Source of the DNA: Pseudomonas sp. UBA4194
GTDB lineage: Bacteria; Pseudomonadota; Gammaproteobacteria; Pseudomonadales; Pseudomonadaceae
DNA: 12,838 nt
Direction: 5' to 3'
NCBI RefSeq assembly: GCF_002379585.1
Contig: NZ_DFUE01000006.1
Span: forward strand, 1-12,838
Position 1 is the first letter of the stretch; each line of letters begins with the position of its first letter. Positions 1-5,971 of this stretch are shown piece after piece. The position numbers and the translations under genes were made by a program. The notes under the pieces were generated by a model that searched no databases, was not told where the DNA came from, and worked only from the letters and a program-made list of their open reading frames with translations.

Positions 1-1331
1 CCTCCTCCGGCGACCTCAACGCAGCACCCGCGCCCGCGCCCGAGCCTCCCGCTGCGGCGGCCGTGCGGCCCCAGCCGCCACGCCGCCAACCCGCGCCCAA
101 GCCGGTTGCACCTGCCTGGAAACTGGAAGATTTCCAGGTAGAACCTCAGGAAGGCAAAACCCGCTTCCACGACTTCAAGCTGTCCGACGATCTGATGCAC
201 GCCATTCACGATCTGGGCTTCCCCTACTGCACGCCGATCCAGGCTCAGGTGCTGGGTCACACCTTGCGAGGCCAGGACGCCATTGGCCGTGCTCAGACCG
301 GCACAGGCAAGACGGCGGCCTTCCTAGTGTCGATCATCACCCAGTTGCAACAAACGCCACCGCCCAAGGAACGCTTCATGGGTGAGCCGCGTGCGCTGAT
401 CATTGCTCCGACGCGCGAGCTGGTCGTACAGATCGCCAAGGATGCCGCCGGCCTGACCAAATACACCGGCCTCAATGTCATGACCTTCGTCGGCGGCATG
501 GACTTCGACAAGCAGCTCAAGCAACTCGAAGCCCGCTACTGCGACATTCTGGTCGCGACACCCGGCCGATTGCTGGACTTCAACCAGCGCGGCGAAGTGC
601 ATCTGGACATGGTCGAGGTGATGGTGCTCGATGAAGCCGACCGTATGCTCGACATGGGCTTCATCCCGCAGGTACGTCAGATCATTCGCCAGACGCCACC
701 GAAGAACGAGCGCCAGACACTGCTGTTCTCCGCCACCTTCACCGAAGACGTGATGAACCTGGCACGGCAATGGACCACCGACCCCGCCATCGTCGAGATC
801 GAGCCGGAGAACGTCGCCAGCGAAACGGTGGAGCAGCATGTCTACGCCGTCGCCGGCAGCGACAAGTACAAGCTGCTGTACAACCTGGTAACCAGCAACG
901 ACTGGGAACGAGTGATCGTGTTCGCCAACCGCAAGGACGAAGTGCGGCGCATCGAAGAGCGCCTGGTGCGCGATGGCGTGAATGCCGCGCAGTTGTCGGG
1001 CGACGTGCCTCAGCACAAGCGGATCAAGACGCTGGAAGGCTTTCGCGAGGGCAAGATTCGCGTACTGGTGGCCACCGATGTGGCGGGCCGCGGAATTCAC
1101 ATCGACGGCATCAGCCATGTGATCAACTTCACCCTGCCGGAAGTGCCGGACGATTACGTGCACCGTATAGGCCGTACCGGTCGCGCGGGCAGCAGCGGGG
1201 TTTCGATCAGTTTTGCCGGAGAGGACGACTCGTATCAGCTGCCTTCGATCGAGGCATTGCTGGGTCGCAAGATCAACTTCGAAATGCCCTCGGCCGAACT
1301 GCTCAAACCCGTAGAGCGCAAGCATTCCTGA
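1..1331 (+). CDS. rhlB: DEAD-box ATP-dependent RNA helicase RhlB, 5' end cut off by the window
   Basis: ATP-dependent RNA helicase of the RhlB group, which in gammaproteobacteria unwinds structured mRNA, in E. coli as part of the RNase E degradosome. The frame is open to the left edge, and the residues there are rich in Pro and Ala, so the GTG at 63 is not a believable start; the real start lies upstream. Counting from that GTG as residue 1, the helicase motifs are complete: Q motif (FPYCTPIQ, 53-60), Walker A AQTGTGKT (77-84), PTREL (116-120), TPGR (166-169), DEAD (190-193), SAT (223-225), ATDVAGRG (337-344) and HRIGRTGR (367-374). The Pro/Ala-rich N-terminus is the usual disordered extension of Pseudomonas RhlB. 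The gene ends in TGA and faces moaE across a REP cluster. Product call is very secure; the gene symbol is slightly less so, because Pseudomonas has several RhlB/RhlE paralogues. Confidence 0.93.
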   Translation, partial: SSGDLNAAPAPAPEPPAAAAVRPQPPRRQPAPKPVAPAWKLEDFQVEPQEGKTRFHDFKLSDDLMHAIHDLGFPYCTPIQAQVLGHTLRGQDAIGRAQTGTGKTAAFLVSIITQLQQTPPPKERFMGEPRALIIAPTRELVVQIAKDAAGLTKYTGLNVMTFVGGMDFDKQLKQLEARYCDILVATPGRLLDFNQRGEVHLDMVEVMVLDEADRMLDMGFIPQVRQIIRQTPPKNERQTLLFSATFTEDVMNLARQWTTDPAIVEIEPENVASETVEQHVYAVAGSDKYKLLYNLVTSNDWERVIVFANRKDEVRRIEERLVRDGVNAAQLSGDVPQHKRIKTLEGFREGKIRVLVATDVAGRGIHIDGISHVINFTLPEVPDDYVHRIGRTGRAGSSGVSISFAGEDDSYQLPSIEALLGRKINFEMPSAELLKPVERKHS

Positions 1332-1354
1332 TCTCTACCAGCAGGCAGGCCCCC

Positions 1355-1632
1355 ATCGCGGGTAGAACCCGCTCCCACAGACCCTACCCGCCCCATGGGA
1401 GCAGCCTCTGTGTAGGAGCAGCCTCCATGTGGAAGCAGGTTCCATGTGGGAGCGGGTTCTACCCGCGATAGGGCCCTCCCAAACACCACCCCACCCCCTG
1501 TGGGAGCGGGTTCTACCCGCGATGGGGCCCTCCCAAACACCCCCACACCCCCCGCCGGGAGCGGGTTCTACCCGCGATAGGGCCCTCCCAAACACCACCC
1601 CACCCCCTGTGGGAGCGGGTTCTACCCGCGAT
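1355..1632. repeat. REP palindrome cluster between convergent genes
   Basis: The 322-bp gap between the rhlB and moaE stops is filled by copies of one palindromic element. Its core GCGGGT-TCT-ACCCGC folds into a 6-bp stem with a 3-nt loop, flanked by GGGA on the left and GAT on the right. Four direct copies of the 22-bp element start at 1448, 1502, 1557 and 1611 (spacings 54, 55 and 54). Each is followed by the 8-bp palindrome AGGGCCCT or a one-base variant and a C/A-rich linker. One copy in reverse orientation at 1355-1379 is perfectly complementary over 25 bp to 1445-1469, so the cluster has both orientations, as in bacterial BIMEs. The sequence matches the style of Pseudomonas REP elements. 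It sits after both genes and could act as a two-way transcription stop or mRNA 3' end protector; that role is inferred. Confidence 0.9.
1397..1464. repeat. 17-bp minisatellite derived from the REP half-element
   Basis: Four related units begin at 1397, 1414, 1431 and 1448, an exact 17-bp period. They begin GGGAGCAGCCTC, AGGAGCAGCCTC, GGAAGCAGGTTC and GGGAGCGGGTTC. The fourth unit is the left half of the first full REP copy. The short tandem repeat therefore runs in phase into the longer 54-bp tandem repeat, with divergence increasing toward the left. Confidence 0.75.
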
Positions 1633-1653
1633 AGGGCCCTTCCAGACACCCCA

Positions 1654-2103
1654 TCACTCCCAGCGCTGCGCCGCCACCAGATCACTCTCGCGCCCATCCA
1701 CCCAGCGCGGACCATCCTCGGTCGACTCCTTCTTCCAGAACGGCGCGCGGGTCTTCAGGTAATCCATCACGAAATCGCATGCCTCGAACGCCGCTTGCCG
1801 GTGCGCACTAGCCACGCCGACGAACACGATCGGCTCGCCCGGCTGCAGCAACCCAACCCGATGCAGCACCTCCAACTTCAACAACGGCCAGCGTTGCGCC
1901 GCCTCGAAGGCGATCTTGCCCAGCGCCTTCTCGGTCATGCCCGGATAATGCTCGAGAAACATCCCGCTCACCTCCAACCCATGGTTGAAGTCGCGCACAT
2001 AGCCAACGAAGCTCACCACCGCACCCACACCGGTATTGGCCTCGTGCAGTGCATTGAGCTCAGCCCCGGGATCGAAAGGTTCGGCCTGCACGCGAACGGA
2101 CAT
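1654..2103 (-). CDS. moaE: Molybdopterin synthase catalytic (large) subunit MoaE
   Basis: MoaE pairs with thiocarboxylated MoaD to put the dithiolene sulfurs into precursor Z (cPMP), giving molybdopterin in the cytoplasm. The 149-residue product is of normal length. It has the family pattern FVGYVRDFN (32-40, with the conserved Arg at 37), LEHYPGM (50-56), HRQAAFEA (101-108) and the lysine-rich segment KTRAPFWKKE (117-126), which carries the lysines expected in the active site. I place the start at the ATG at 2103 because GGAGG lies 5 nt before it and the protein then begins MSVRVQAEPF like its relatives; an upstream in-frame ATG at 2184 would add 27 residues of moaD-overlapping sequence. The start follows the moaD stop after one base (TGATATG), so the two are translationally linked. 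Last gene of the moa operon. Confidence 0.95.
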   Translation of the reverse strand: MSVRVQAEPFDPGAELNALHEANTGVGAVVSFVGYVRDFNHGLEVSGMFLEHYPGMTEKALGKIAFEAAQRWPLLKLEVLHRVGLLQPGEPIVFVGVASAHRQAAFEACDFVMDYLKTRAPFWKKESTEDGPRWVDGRESDLVAAQRWE

Positions 2104-2104
2104 A

Positions 2105-2347
2105 TCAGCCTCCGGTAACGGTAGGGAAGAAGGCAACTTCGTCGCCATCGAGCAGCGGCTCCTGCAACGAGCACAACTCCTCATTGCGCGCGCACATCAA
2201 ACCGCCCTCCTTGAGCACCTCCCGGTCACCACGCAGGATCAGAAACTCGCGCAACGCATCGACACTAGCGAATTCACCGTCGATGACTTCCCGCTCGACG
2301 CCCAGCAACTCCCGGTAACGGGCAAAATACAGCACGGTGTAGTTCAT
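2105..2347 (-). CDS. moaD: Molybdopterin synthase sulfur-carrier (small) subunit MoaD
   Basis: A small ubiquitin-fold sulfur carrier of 80 residues. MoeB adenylates its C-terminal glycine, which is then thiocarboxylated and delivers sulfur inside the MoaD-MoaE complex. The decisive feature is the C-terminus, PTVTGG, with the required Gly-Gly at the very end; the segment LDGDEVAFFP before it is typical of the family. The usual proline in FFPPVTGG is Thr here, a minor change. The start ATG at 2347 overlaps the moaC stop in the four bases ATGA, and only a weak GGCGGA-like ribosome site lies upstream, so translation probably depends on coupling to moaC. Confidence 0.94.
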   Translation of the reverse strand: MNYTVLYFARYRELLGVEREVIDGEFASVDALREFLILRGDREVLKEGGLMCARNEELCSLQEPLLDGDEVAFFPTVTGG

Positions 2348-2817
2348 GCCGGGTCCGCCTGGTAATGCCCGCTCTTGCCGCCCAGCTTCTCCAGCAGGCG
2401 CACCGTTTCAATGACCATGCCGCGGTCCACCGCCTTGCACATGTCATAAATGGTCAGCGCAGCCACGCTGGCCGCCGTCAGCGCTTCCATTTCCACTCCC
2501 GTCTGCCCAGCGAGCTTGCAGCGCGCCTCGATGACCACGCTGTCAGCGCCCTCGGCGCGCAGCTCGACCTTGACGCTGGTCAGCATCAACGGATGGCACA
2601 GGGGAATCAGATCACTGGTTTTCTTGGCCGCCTGAATACCGGCGATACGCGCCACGGCAAACACATCACCCTTGGGGTGTTCGCCATCGACGATCATGCG
2701 CAAGGTCTGGGGCAGCATGCGAATACGCGCCTGGGCAACGGCTTCGCGGGAGGTCACGGCCTTGTCGGTGACATCCACCATGTTGGCCCTGCCTTGGGAA
2801 TCGAGATGAGTCAGCAC
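2344..2817 (-). CDS. moaC: Cyclic pyranopterin monophosphate synthase MoaC
   Basis: MoaC acts with MoaA to convert GTP to cyclic pyranopterin monophosphate, the first step of molybdenum cofactor synthesis; converting the MoaA product is its own reaction. With the start used here the protein has 157 residues, normal for the family. It shows HPKGD (47-51, catalytic-type Lys49), IPLCHPL (71-77, His75), GVEMEALTAAS (107-117, Glu109 and Glu111) and YDMCKAVD (124-131, Asp125 and Lys128). The start is a GTG at 2817 rather than the upstream in-frame ATG at 2862. AGGAG sits 7 nt before the GTG, the protein then begins MLTHLDSQGRANMVDV as in relatives, and the ATG lies upstream of the candidate -10 box. 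First gene of moaCDE. No moaA or moaB is in the window. Confidence 0.95.
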   Translation of the reverse strand: MLTHLDSQGRANMVDVTDKAVTSREAVAQARIRMLPQTLRMIVDGEHPKGDVFAVARIAGIQAAKKTSDLIPLCHPLMLTSVKVELRAEGADSVVIEARCKLAGQTGVEMEALTAASVAALTIYDMCKAVDRGMVIETVRLLEKLGGKSGHYQADPA

Positions 2818-2844
2818 AGCCTTGCTCCTGTTCAGAGAAAGGCG

Positions 2845-2850
2845 ATTGTA
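2845..2850 (-). promoter_or_regulatory. Candidate sigma70 -10 box for moaCDE
   Basis: On the minus strand TACAAT lies about 28 bases before the moaC GTG, one mismatch from TATAAT. It would give a leader of about 20 nt holding the AGGAG ribosome site. I see no good -35 hexamer at 16-18 bp, so this is tentative. Confidence 0.35.
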
Positions 2851-2926
2851 GCGCTCCGGCACGCTTGCGGCGACTGTGCAGACTTCAGAGAAGAGGGTGA
2901 ACCTGGCGATGCTCCGCAGTCACTGA

Positions 2927-2958
2927 CCGCTCCTACACTGTGTGAGCTGTAGAAGCGG
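2927..2958. repeat. REP-like hairpin just after the PIN-PhoH gene
   Basis: CCGCTCCTACA (2927-2937) and TGTAGAAGCGG (2948-2958) are complementary over 11 positions with one mismatch, around a 10-nt loop. The sequence is of the TGTAGGAGCGG type common in Pseudomonas REP elements and related to the half-elements at 1397-1464. It begins 11 bases past the PIN-PhoH stop in the direction of transcription. There is no T-run, so it is not a standard intrinsic terminator, but it may block readthrough or 3' decay before moaC. Confidence 0.6.
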
Positions 2959-2969
2959 GCAACAAACGG

Positions 2970-4364
2970 CTACAGGTGTGATTCGGCGTATTCGGCCAGG
3001 ATCGACCGCGGTACGCCTTGCAGGGTGATGTGCACGCCTTGCGGGAAATCCTTGAAACGCTCCGTCAGGTAGGTCAGCCCCGAACTGGTGGCCGACAGGT
3101 AAGGGGTGTCGATCTGCGCCAGGTTGCCCAGGCAGATGACCTTGGAGCCGGCACCGGCACGCGTGATGATGGTTTTCATCTGGTGCGGGGTGAGGTTCTG
3201 GCACTCGTCGATCAGAATCAGGCTCTGCTGGAAACTGCGTCCACGGATGTAGTTGAGGGATTTGAACTGCAGCGGCACCTTGCTCAGGATGTAATCGACG
3301 CTGCCATGGGTGTTCTCGTCGTCCATATGCAGGGCTTCGAGGTTATCGGTGATCGCGCCCAGCCACGGCTCCATCTTTTCCGCCTCGGTGCCGGGCAGAA
3401 AACCGATTTCCTGATCCAGGCCCTGCACGCTGCGGGTGGCGATGATGCGCCGGTAGCGCTTGGTGACCATGGTCTGCTCGATGGCAGCTGCCAACGCCAG
3501 GATGGTCTTGCCCGAGCCCGCGGCGCCCGACAGGTTGACCAGGTGAATGTCCGGATCGAGCAGGGCGAACAACGCCAGGCCCTGATAGATGTCCCGTGGT
3601 TTGAGCCCCCAGGCTTCCTGATGCAGCAAAGGCTCCTGGTGCAGGTCCAGGATCATCAGCTCGTCGTCCTTGATGCCCTTGATCCAGCCGACGAAACCTT
3701 GCTCGTCGATGATGAACTCGTTCATGTGCACGGCCGGCAGCGCTTCGCTCAATTGCACACGGTGCCAGGTGCGGCCATGGTCCTGGCGGGTCTCGACTTT
3801 GCTCACGCGATCCCAGAACGACCCAGTGACGTTGTGGTAGCCGCGGGACAACAGTGACACGTCGTCGACCAACTGGTCGGTGCTGTAATCCTCGGCCGCG
3901 ATCCCACAAGCGCGGGCCTTGAGGCGCATGTTGATGTCTTTGGTAACCAGGATGACGCTCAGATCGGGATTGCGGGTATGCAGGTCGATCAGCTGGTTGA
4001 TGATGATGTTGTCATTGAGGTTCTGCGGCAGCAGATTGGAGGGTTCAGGGCGTTTGTCCATGAGGATGGACAGGAAACCCTTGGTGTTGCCGGTGACGCG
4101 CATGATCGGCACGCCCGCCTCGACATCAGCCGGTGACGCTTCGCCCAGGGTCTTGTCGATCAGACGGATGGCCTGGCGACATTCGGCAGCGACCGATTGC
4201 TTGCCGTCTTTGAGTTTATCCAGTTCCTCCAGCACGGTCATGGGAATGGCGACATGGTGTTCTTCGAAGTTCAGCAACGCGTTTGGATCGTGGATCAGTA
4301 CATTGGTATCGAGCACATAAAGGATTGGCTGGTCGGAAGAGGTGGTGCGTCCTTGTTCATCCAT
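2970..4364 (-). CDS. PIN-domain plus PhoH-family ATPase (PhoH2/YlaK type)
   Basis: A 464-residue fusion of an N-terminal PIN nuclease domain (about 14-150) and a C-terminal PhoH-type P-loop ATPase (about 255-455). The PIN part has acidic residues in the expected places: Asp19 in YVLDTNVLIHD, Glu47 in LEELDKLK, Glu61 in AAECRQ and Asp143 in VTKDINMR. The ATPase has Walker A GAAGSGKT (280-287) and Walker B LILIDECQN (382-390). Proteins of this architecture (mycobacterial PhoH2) couple RNA unwinding to RNA cleavage; that function is taken from the family, and the work of the Pseudomonas protein is not established by this sequence. The ATG at 4364 has AAAGGTGA ending 6 nt before it. It lies upstream of moaC on the same strand, with a 152-bp gap holding a hairpin and a possible moaC promoter, so it is probably a separate unit. 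Confidence 0.92.
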   Translation of the reverse strand: MDEQGRTTSSDQPILYVLDTNVLIHDPNALLNFEEHHVAIPMTVLEELDKLKDGKQSVAAECRQAIRLIDKTLGEASPADVEAGVPIMRVTGNTKGFLSILMDKRPEPSNLLPQNLNDNIIINQLIDLHTRNPDLSVILVTKDINMRLKARACGIAAEDYSTDQLVDDVSLLSRGYHNVTGSFWDRVSKVETRQDHGRTWHRVQLSEALPAVHMNEFIIDEQGFVGWIKGIKDDELMILDLHQEPLLHQEAWGLKPRDIYQGLALFALLDPDIHLVNLSGAAGSGKTILALAAAIEQTMVTKRYRRIIATRSVQGLDQEIGFLPGTEAEKMEPWLGAITDNLEALHMDDENTHGSVDYILSKVPLQFKSLNYIRGRSFQQSLILIDECQNLTPHQMKTIITRAGAGSKVICLGNLAQIDTPYLSATSSGLTYLTERFKDFPQGVHITLQGVPRSILAEYAESHL

Positions 4365-4702
4365 ACTCGGTCACCTTTTTAAGAGCCTGACGACGCAATA
4401 CCCAGACGGTGCTGCGCCGCGGGAAGGCCGCCGATTTCCCGCATCAAGGAGCAGGATCCACAAACAGGAACGGGTCGGATGAGGACGCCACCTGTGTTGC
4501 AGGGTTCGGCGGTCTGTCTTCGTAATACCGCAAAACCCATGACGGAAAAAAGCACTTTGACGCTTTTTTGAAGTTTATTTTTCGGTATGACGAATAGCGC
4601 TTGGCGTGCTGGTCACGCACCGTTACAGTCGGAAGTCCGCCCGCCCGCAAATGTGTGATATTTTCTTCGCGCCTTTACCCGCAGCCCTTTATTTACGGGG
4701 CT
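4365..4702. other. 338-bp gap between two minus-strand genes
   Basis: This gap must carry the 3' end of the deacetylase-like gene and the 5' leader of the PIN-PhoH gene. The half next to PIN-PhoH is GC-rich; 4535-4600 is strikingly A/T-rich for this genome and holds the inverted repeat listed separately. A short inverted repeat AGCCC/GGGCT (loop 10) lies at 4682-4701, right after the deacetylase-like stop. I find no convincing -35/-10 pair for PIN-PhoH and no tRNA or other known RNA. Confidence 0.5.
4546..4569. terminator. Possible bidirectional terminator, A/T-rich hairpin
   Basis: AAAAAAGC (4546-4553) and GCTTTTTT (4562-4569) are perfect complements around an 8-nt loop. In the minus-strand transcript a G-U pair extends the stem to 9 and the 3' arm ends in six U. 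This has terminator shape, but with a very small GC core, and it lies 134 nt after the deacetylase-like stop. It could instead mark an A/T-rich regulatory region for PIN-PhoH. Confidence 0.35.
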
Positions 4703-5842
4703 TCAGTCGATATCCGTACATCCCTGCCAGGCAACCCCGCTTTGTGCTGTCTGGTTCAGCAGCAGAGACACCGTCGTCTGTGCCTTGAGCTGGGTATCGT
4801 GGAGCACGATGATGCCACGTCGCCACAGCAGCATCAGACTCAGCACACGCTCACCGGCTTGCTCGGCGCTCAGCCGGCTGTCGTCATCCATGGCATCGAT
4901 GTTCCACAGCGCCACTTTCAGCCCTTGGCCCGCGAAGAAGGCACCGCTGTCGGCCCGACGCTGACCGTAGGGTGGGCGGAACCAGGGGACGTAGTTGTCC
5001 GGCAGGTCGGCCTGCAGCAGCGCCACGGTCCGCAGCACCGAATCCTGCCATTTGTCCCACTGGCCATGAGAAACATACTGCCAACCCTGCGCGCCCACGC
5101 ACTGCTCGGCATACAGCGCCTGAACCTGTGCCACGGACGTCTTTTCCACTCGCGCCTGCAGACTCTGACCCAGAACGAAGAACGTCGCATCGATGTTCTG
5201 CTTGCGCAGATAGTCGGTCAGCGCGTCGGTCGACCCCTGCGCCGGGCTGGGACCGTTCTCGAAGGTCAGCAGAAAAACCCGATCATTGAACTGATCGCCG
5301 TCGAACTCCTGATCGGAAAACAACTGCACTTCGCTGCTGGTCTGGGGCAGCACCGCCGCCTGGCGCAGCATCTCATCCAGATAGGCCTCGCTGAACACCT
5401 GGCCGGGAACGGCGAAGCCGGCGTAGAACGAGTCGGGATCGATGTTCAACGCGCCTGCCTGGGCCCGCAGGTCCGCCTCGCTGTCGATGGCGTAACAGAA
5501 CGAGGCGTCCTGTTCGCAACTTTGCTGAGCCTGGTCGAAATTGCGCCACAGCCGATGCCACAAGCGCTCGCGCAGCTCTACGATGGCAGGCAGGTTGATT
5601 TGACGCATGCCCAGGCGCGTGGCCAGTGCCACTTCGTCCTGGCTTTCGCTGGCCAGCAGCGAGCGCGCGAACAGGAGAATCTGGGCGCGGGACGCCACGT
5701 CGAACAGCACCGGCGTATCGAGCCTCTCGGGCCAGTGGCTGCGGTCCAGGGTGGCCACCGGCGGCGCGGCGAACACTGGGGCCGCGGCGGCCATCAAACC
5801 CGCCATCATCAATGTAACCAAGCGCAAAGAAAGTCTCCTCAT
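4703..5842 (-). CDS. Exported polysaccharide-deacetylase (NodB-fold) family protein, altered catalytic motif
   Basis: A 379-residue protein with an N-terminal signal peptide (Arg-rich start, hydrophobic 8-21, likely cut after VFA at 25), a region of about 160 residues I do not recognise, and a C-terminal NodB-like domain from about 185. Its motifs in order are TFENGP (193-198) where active enzymes have TFDDGP, SHGQWD (258-263), RPPYG (289-293), LWNID (312-316) and VLHD (346-349). The fold is clear, but the catalytic Asp is Glu195 and the metal-binding Asp is Asn196, so deacetylase activity is doubtful. Four cysteines (109, 116, 248, 375) suit a periplasmic disulfide-bonded protein. Start: the ATG at 5842 has no ribosome site. 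A TTG at 5827 (codon 6) has AGGAG 7 nt before it and still gives a full signal peptide, so it may be the true start. Divergent from the polyamine-binding gene. Confidence 0.85.
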   Translation of the reverse strand: MRRLSLRLVTLMMAGLMAAAAPVFAAPPVATLDRSHWPERLDTPVLFDVASRAQILLFARSLLASESQDEVALATRLGMRQINLPAIVELRERLWHRLWRNFDQAQQSCEQDASFCYAIDSEADLRAQAGALNIDPDSFYAGFAVPGQVFSEAYLDEMLRQAAVLPQTSSEVQLFSDQEFDGDQFNDRVFLLTFENGPSPAQGSTDALTDYLRKQNIDATFFVLGQSLQARVEKTSVAQVQALYAEQCVGAQGWQYVSHGQWDKWQDSVLRTVALLQADLPDNYVPWFRPPYGQRRADSGAFFAGQGLKVALWNIDAMDDDSRLSAEQAGERVLSLMLLWRRGIIVLHDTQLKAQTTVSLLLNQTAQSGVAWQGCTDID

Positions 5843-5860
5843 CTACGGCACGCGCCGGGC

Positions 5861-5866
5861 ACTATA
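5861..5866 (-). promoter_or_regulatory. Candidate -10 box for the deacetylase-like gene
   Basis: TATAGT on the minus strand, inside a small GGGC/GCCC palindrome (5857-5870). Transcription would begin near 5854, leaving about 11 nt before the ATG at 5842 but about 27 nt before the TTG at 5827, which favours the TTG start. No clear -35 is seen. Confidence 0.35.
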
Positions 5867-5952
5867 GCCCGTGTCGCGAACCAGGGCGTGAGTCTATCTG
5901 CACTGGGCTCTTCCCCCCAACCCGAGTAAATGATTACAGTAGGCCATCAACG

Positions 5953-5968
5953 GTGATTCGGGAATCAC
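5953..5968. promoter_or_regulatory. Perfect dyad three bases before the polyamine-binding start codon
   Basis: GTGATTC-GG-GAATCAC is a 7-bp perfect inverted repeat with a 2-nt centre, ending 3 bases before the ATG at 5972. The only ribosome-site-like bases (CGGGA) are in its middle. As DNA it could be an operator; as RNA its very tight loop would need some opening, but it would then hide the ribosome site. The structure is seen; either role is inferred. Confidence 0.55.
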
Positions 5969-5971
5969 GAC

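Noticed and set aside
324..1325. 333-codon open frame antisense to rhlB
   Set aside because: Shadow of rhlB caused by GC-rich codon bias; no recognisable domain or ribosome site.
1429..2118. 229-codon plus-strand frame across the REP cluster and moaE
   Set aside because: Its N-terminal part is just translated REP repeats and the rest is antisense to moaE. The repeated peptide is a by-product of a 54-bp period, which is a multiple of three.
2818..2862. ATG at 2862 as the start of moaC
   Set aside because: It lies upstream of the candidate -10 box, lacks a ribosome site and adds 15 residues not expected in MoaC; the GTG at 2817 has AGGAG at the right distance.
4444..4650. 68-codon minus-strand frame in the gap before PIN-PhoH
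   Set aside because: It would begin with TTG without a convincing ribosome site, spans the A/T-rich hairpin and has no recognisable features.
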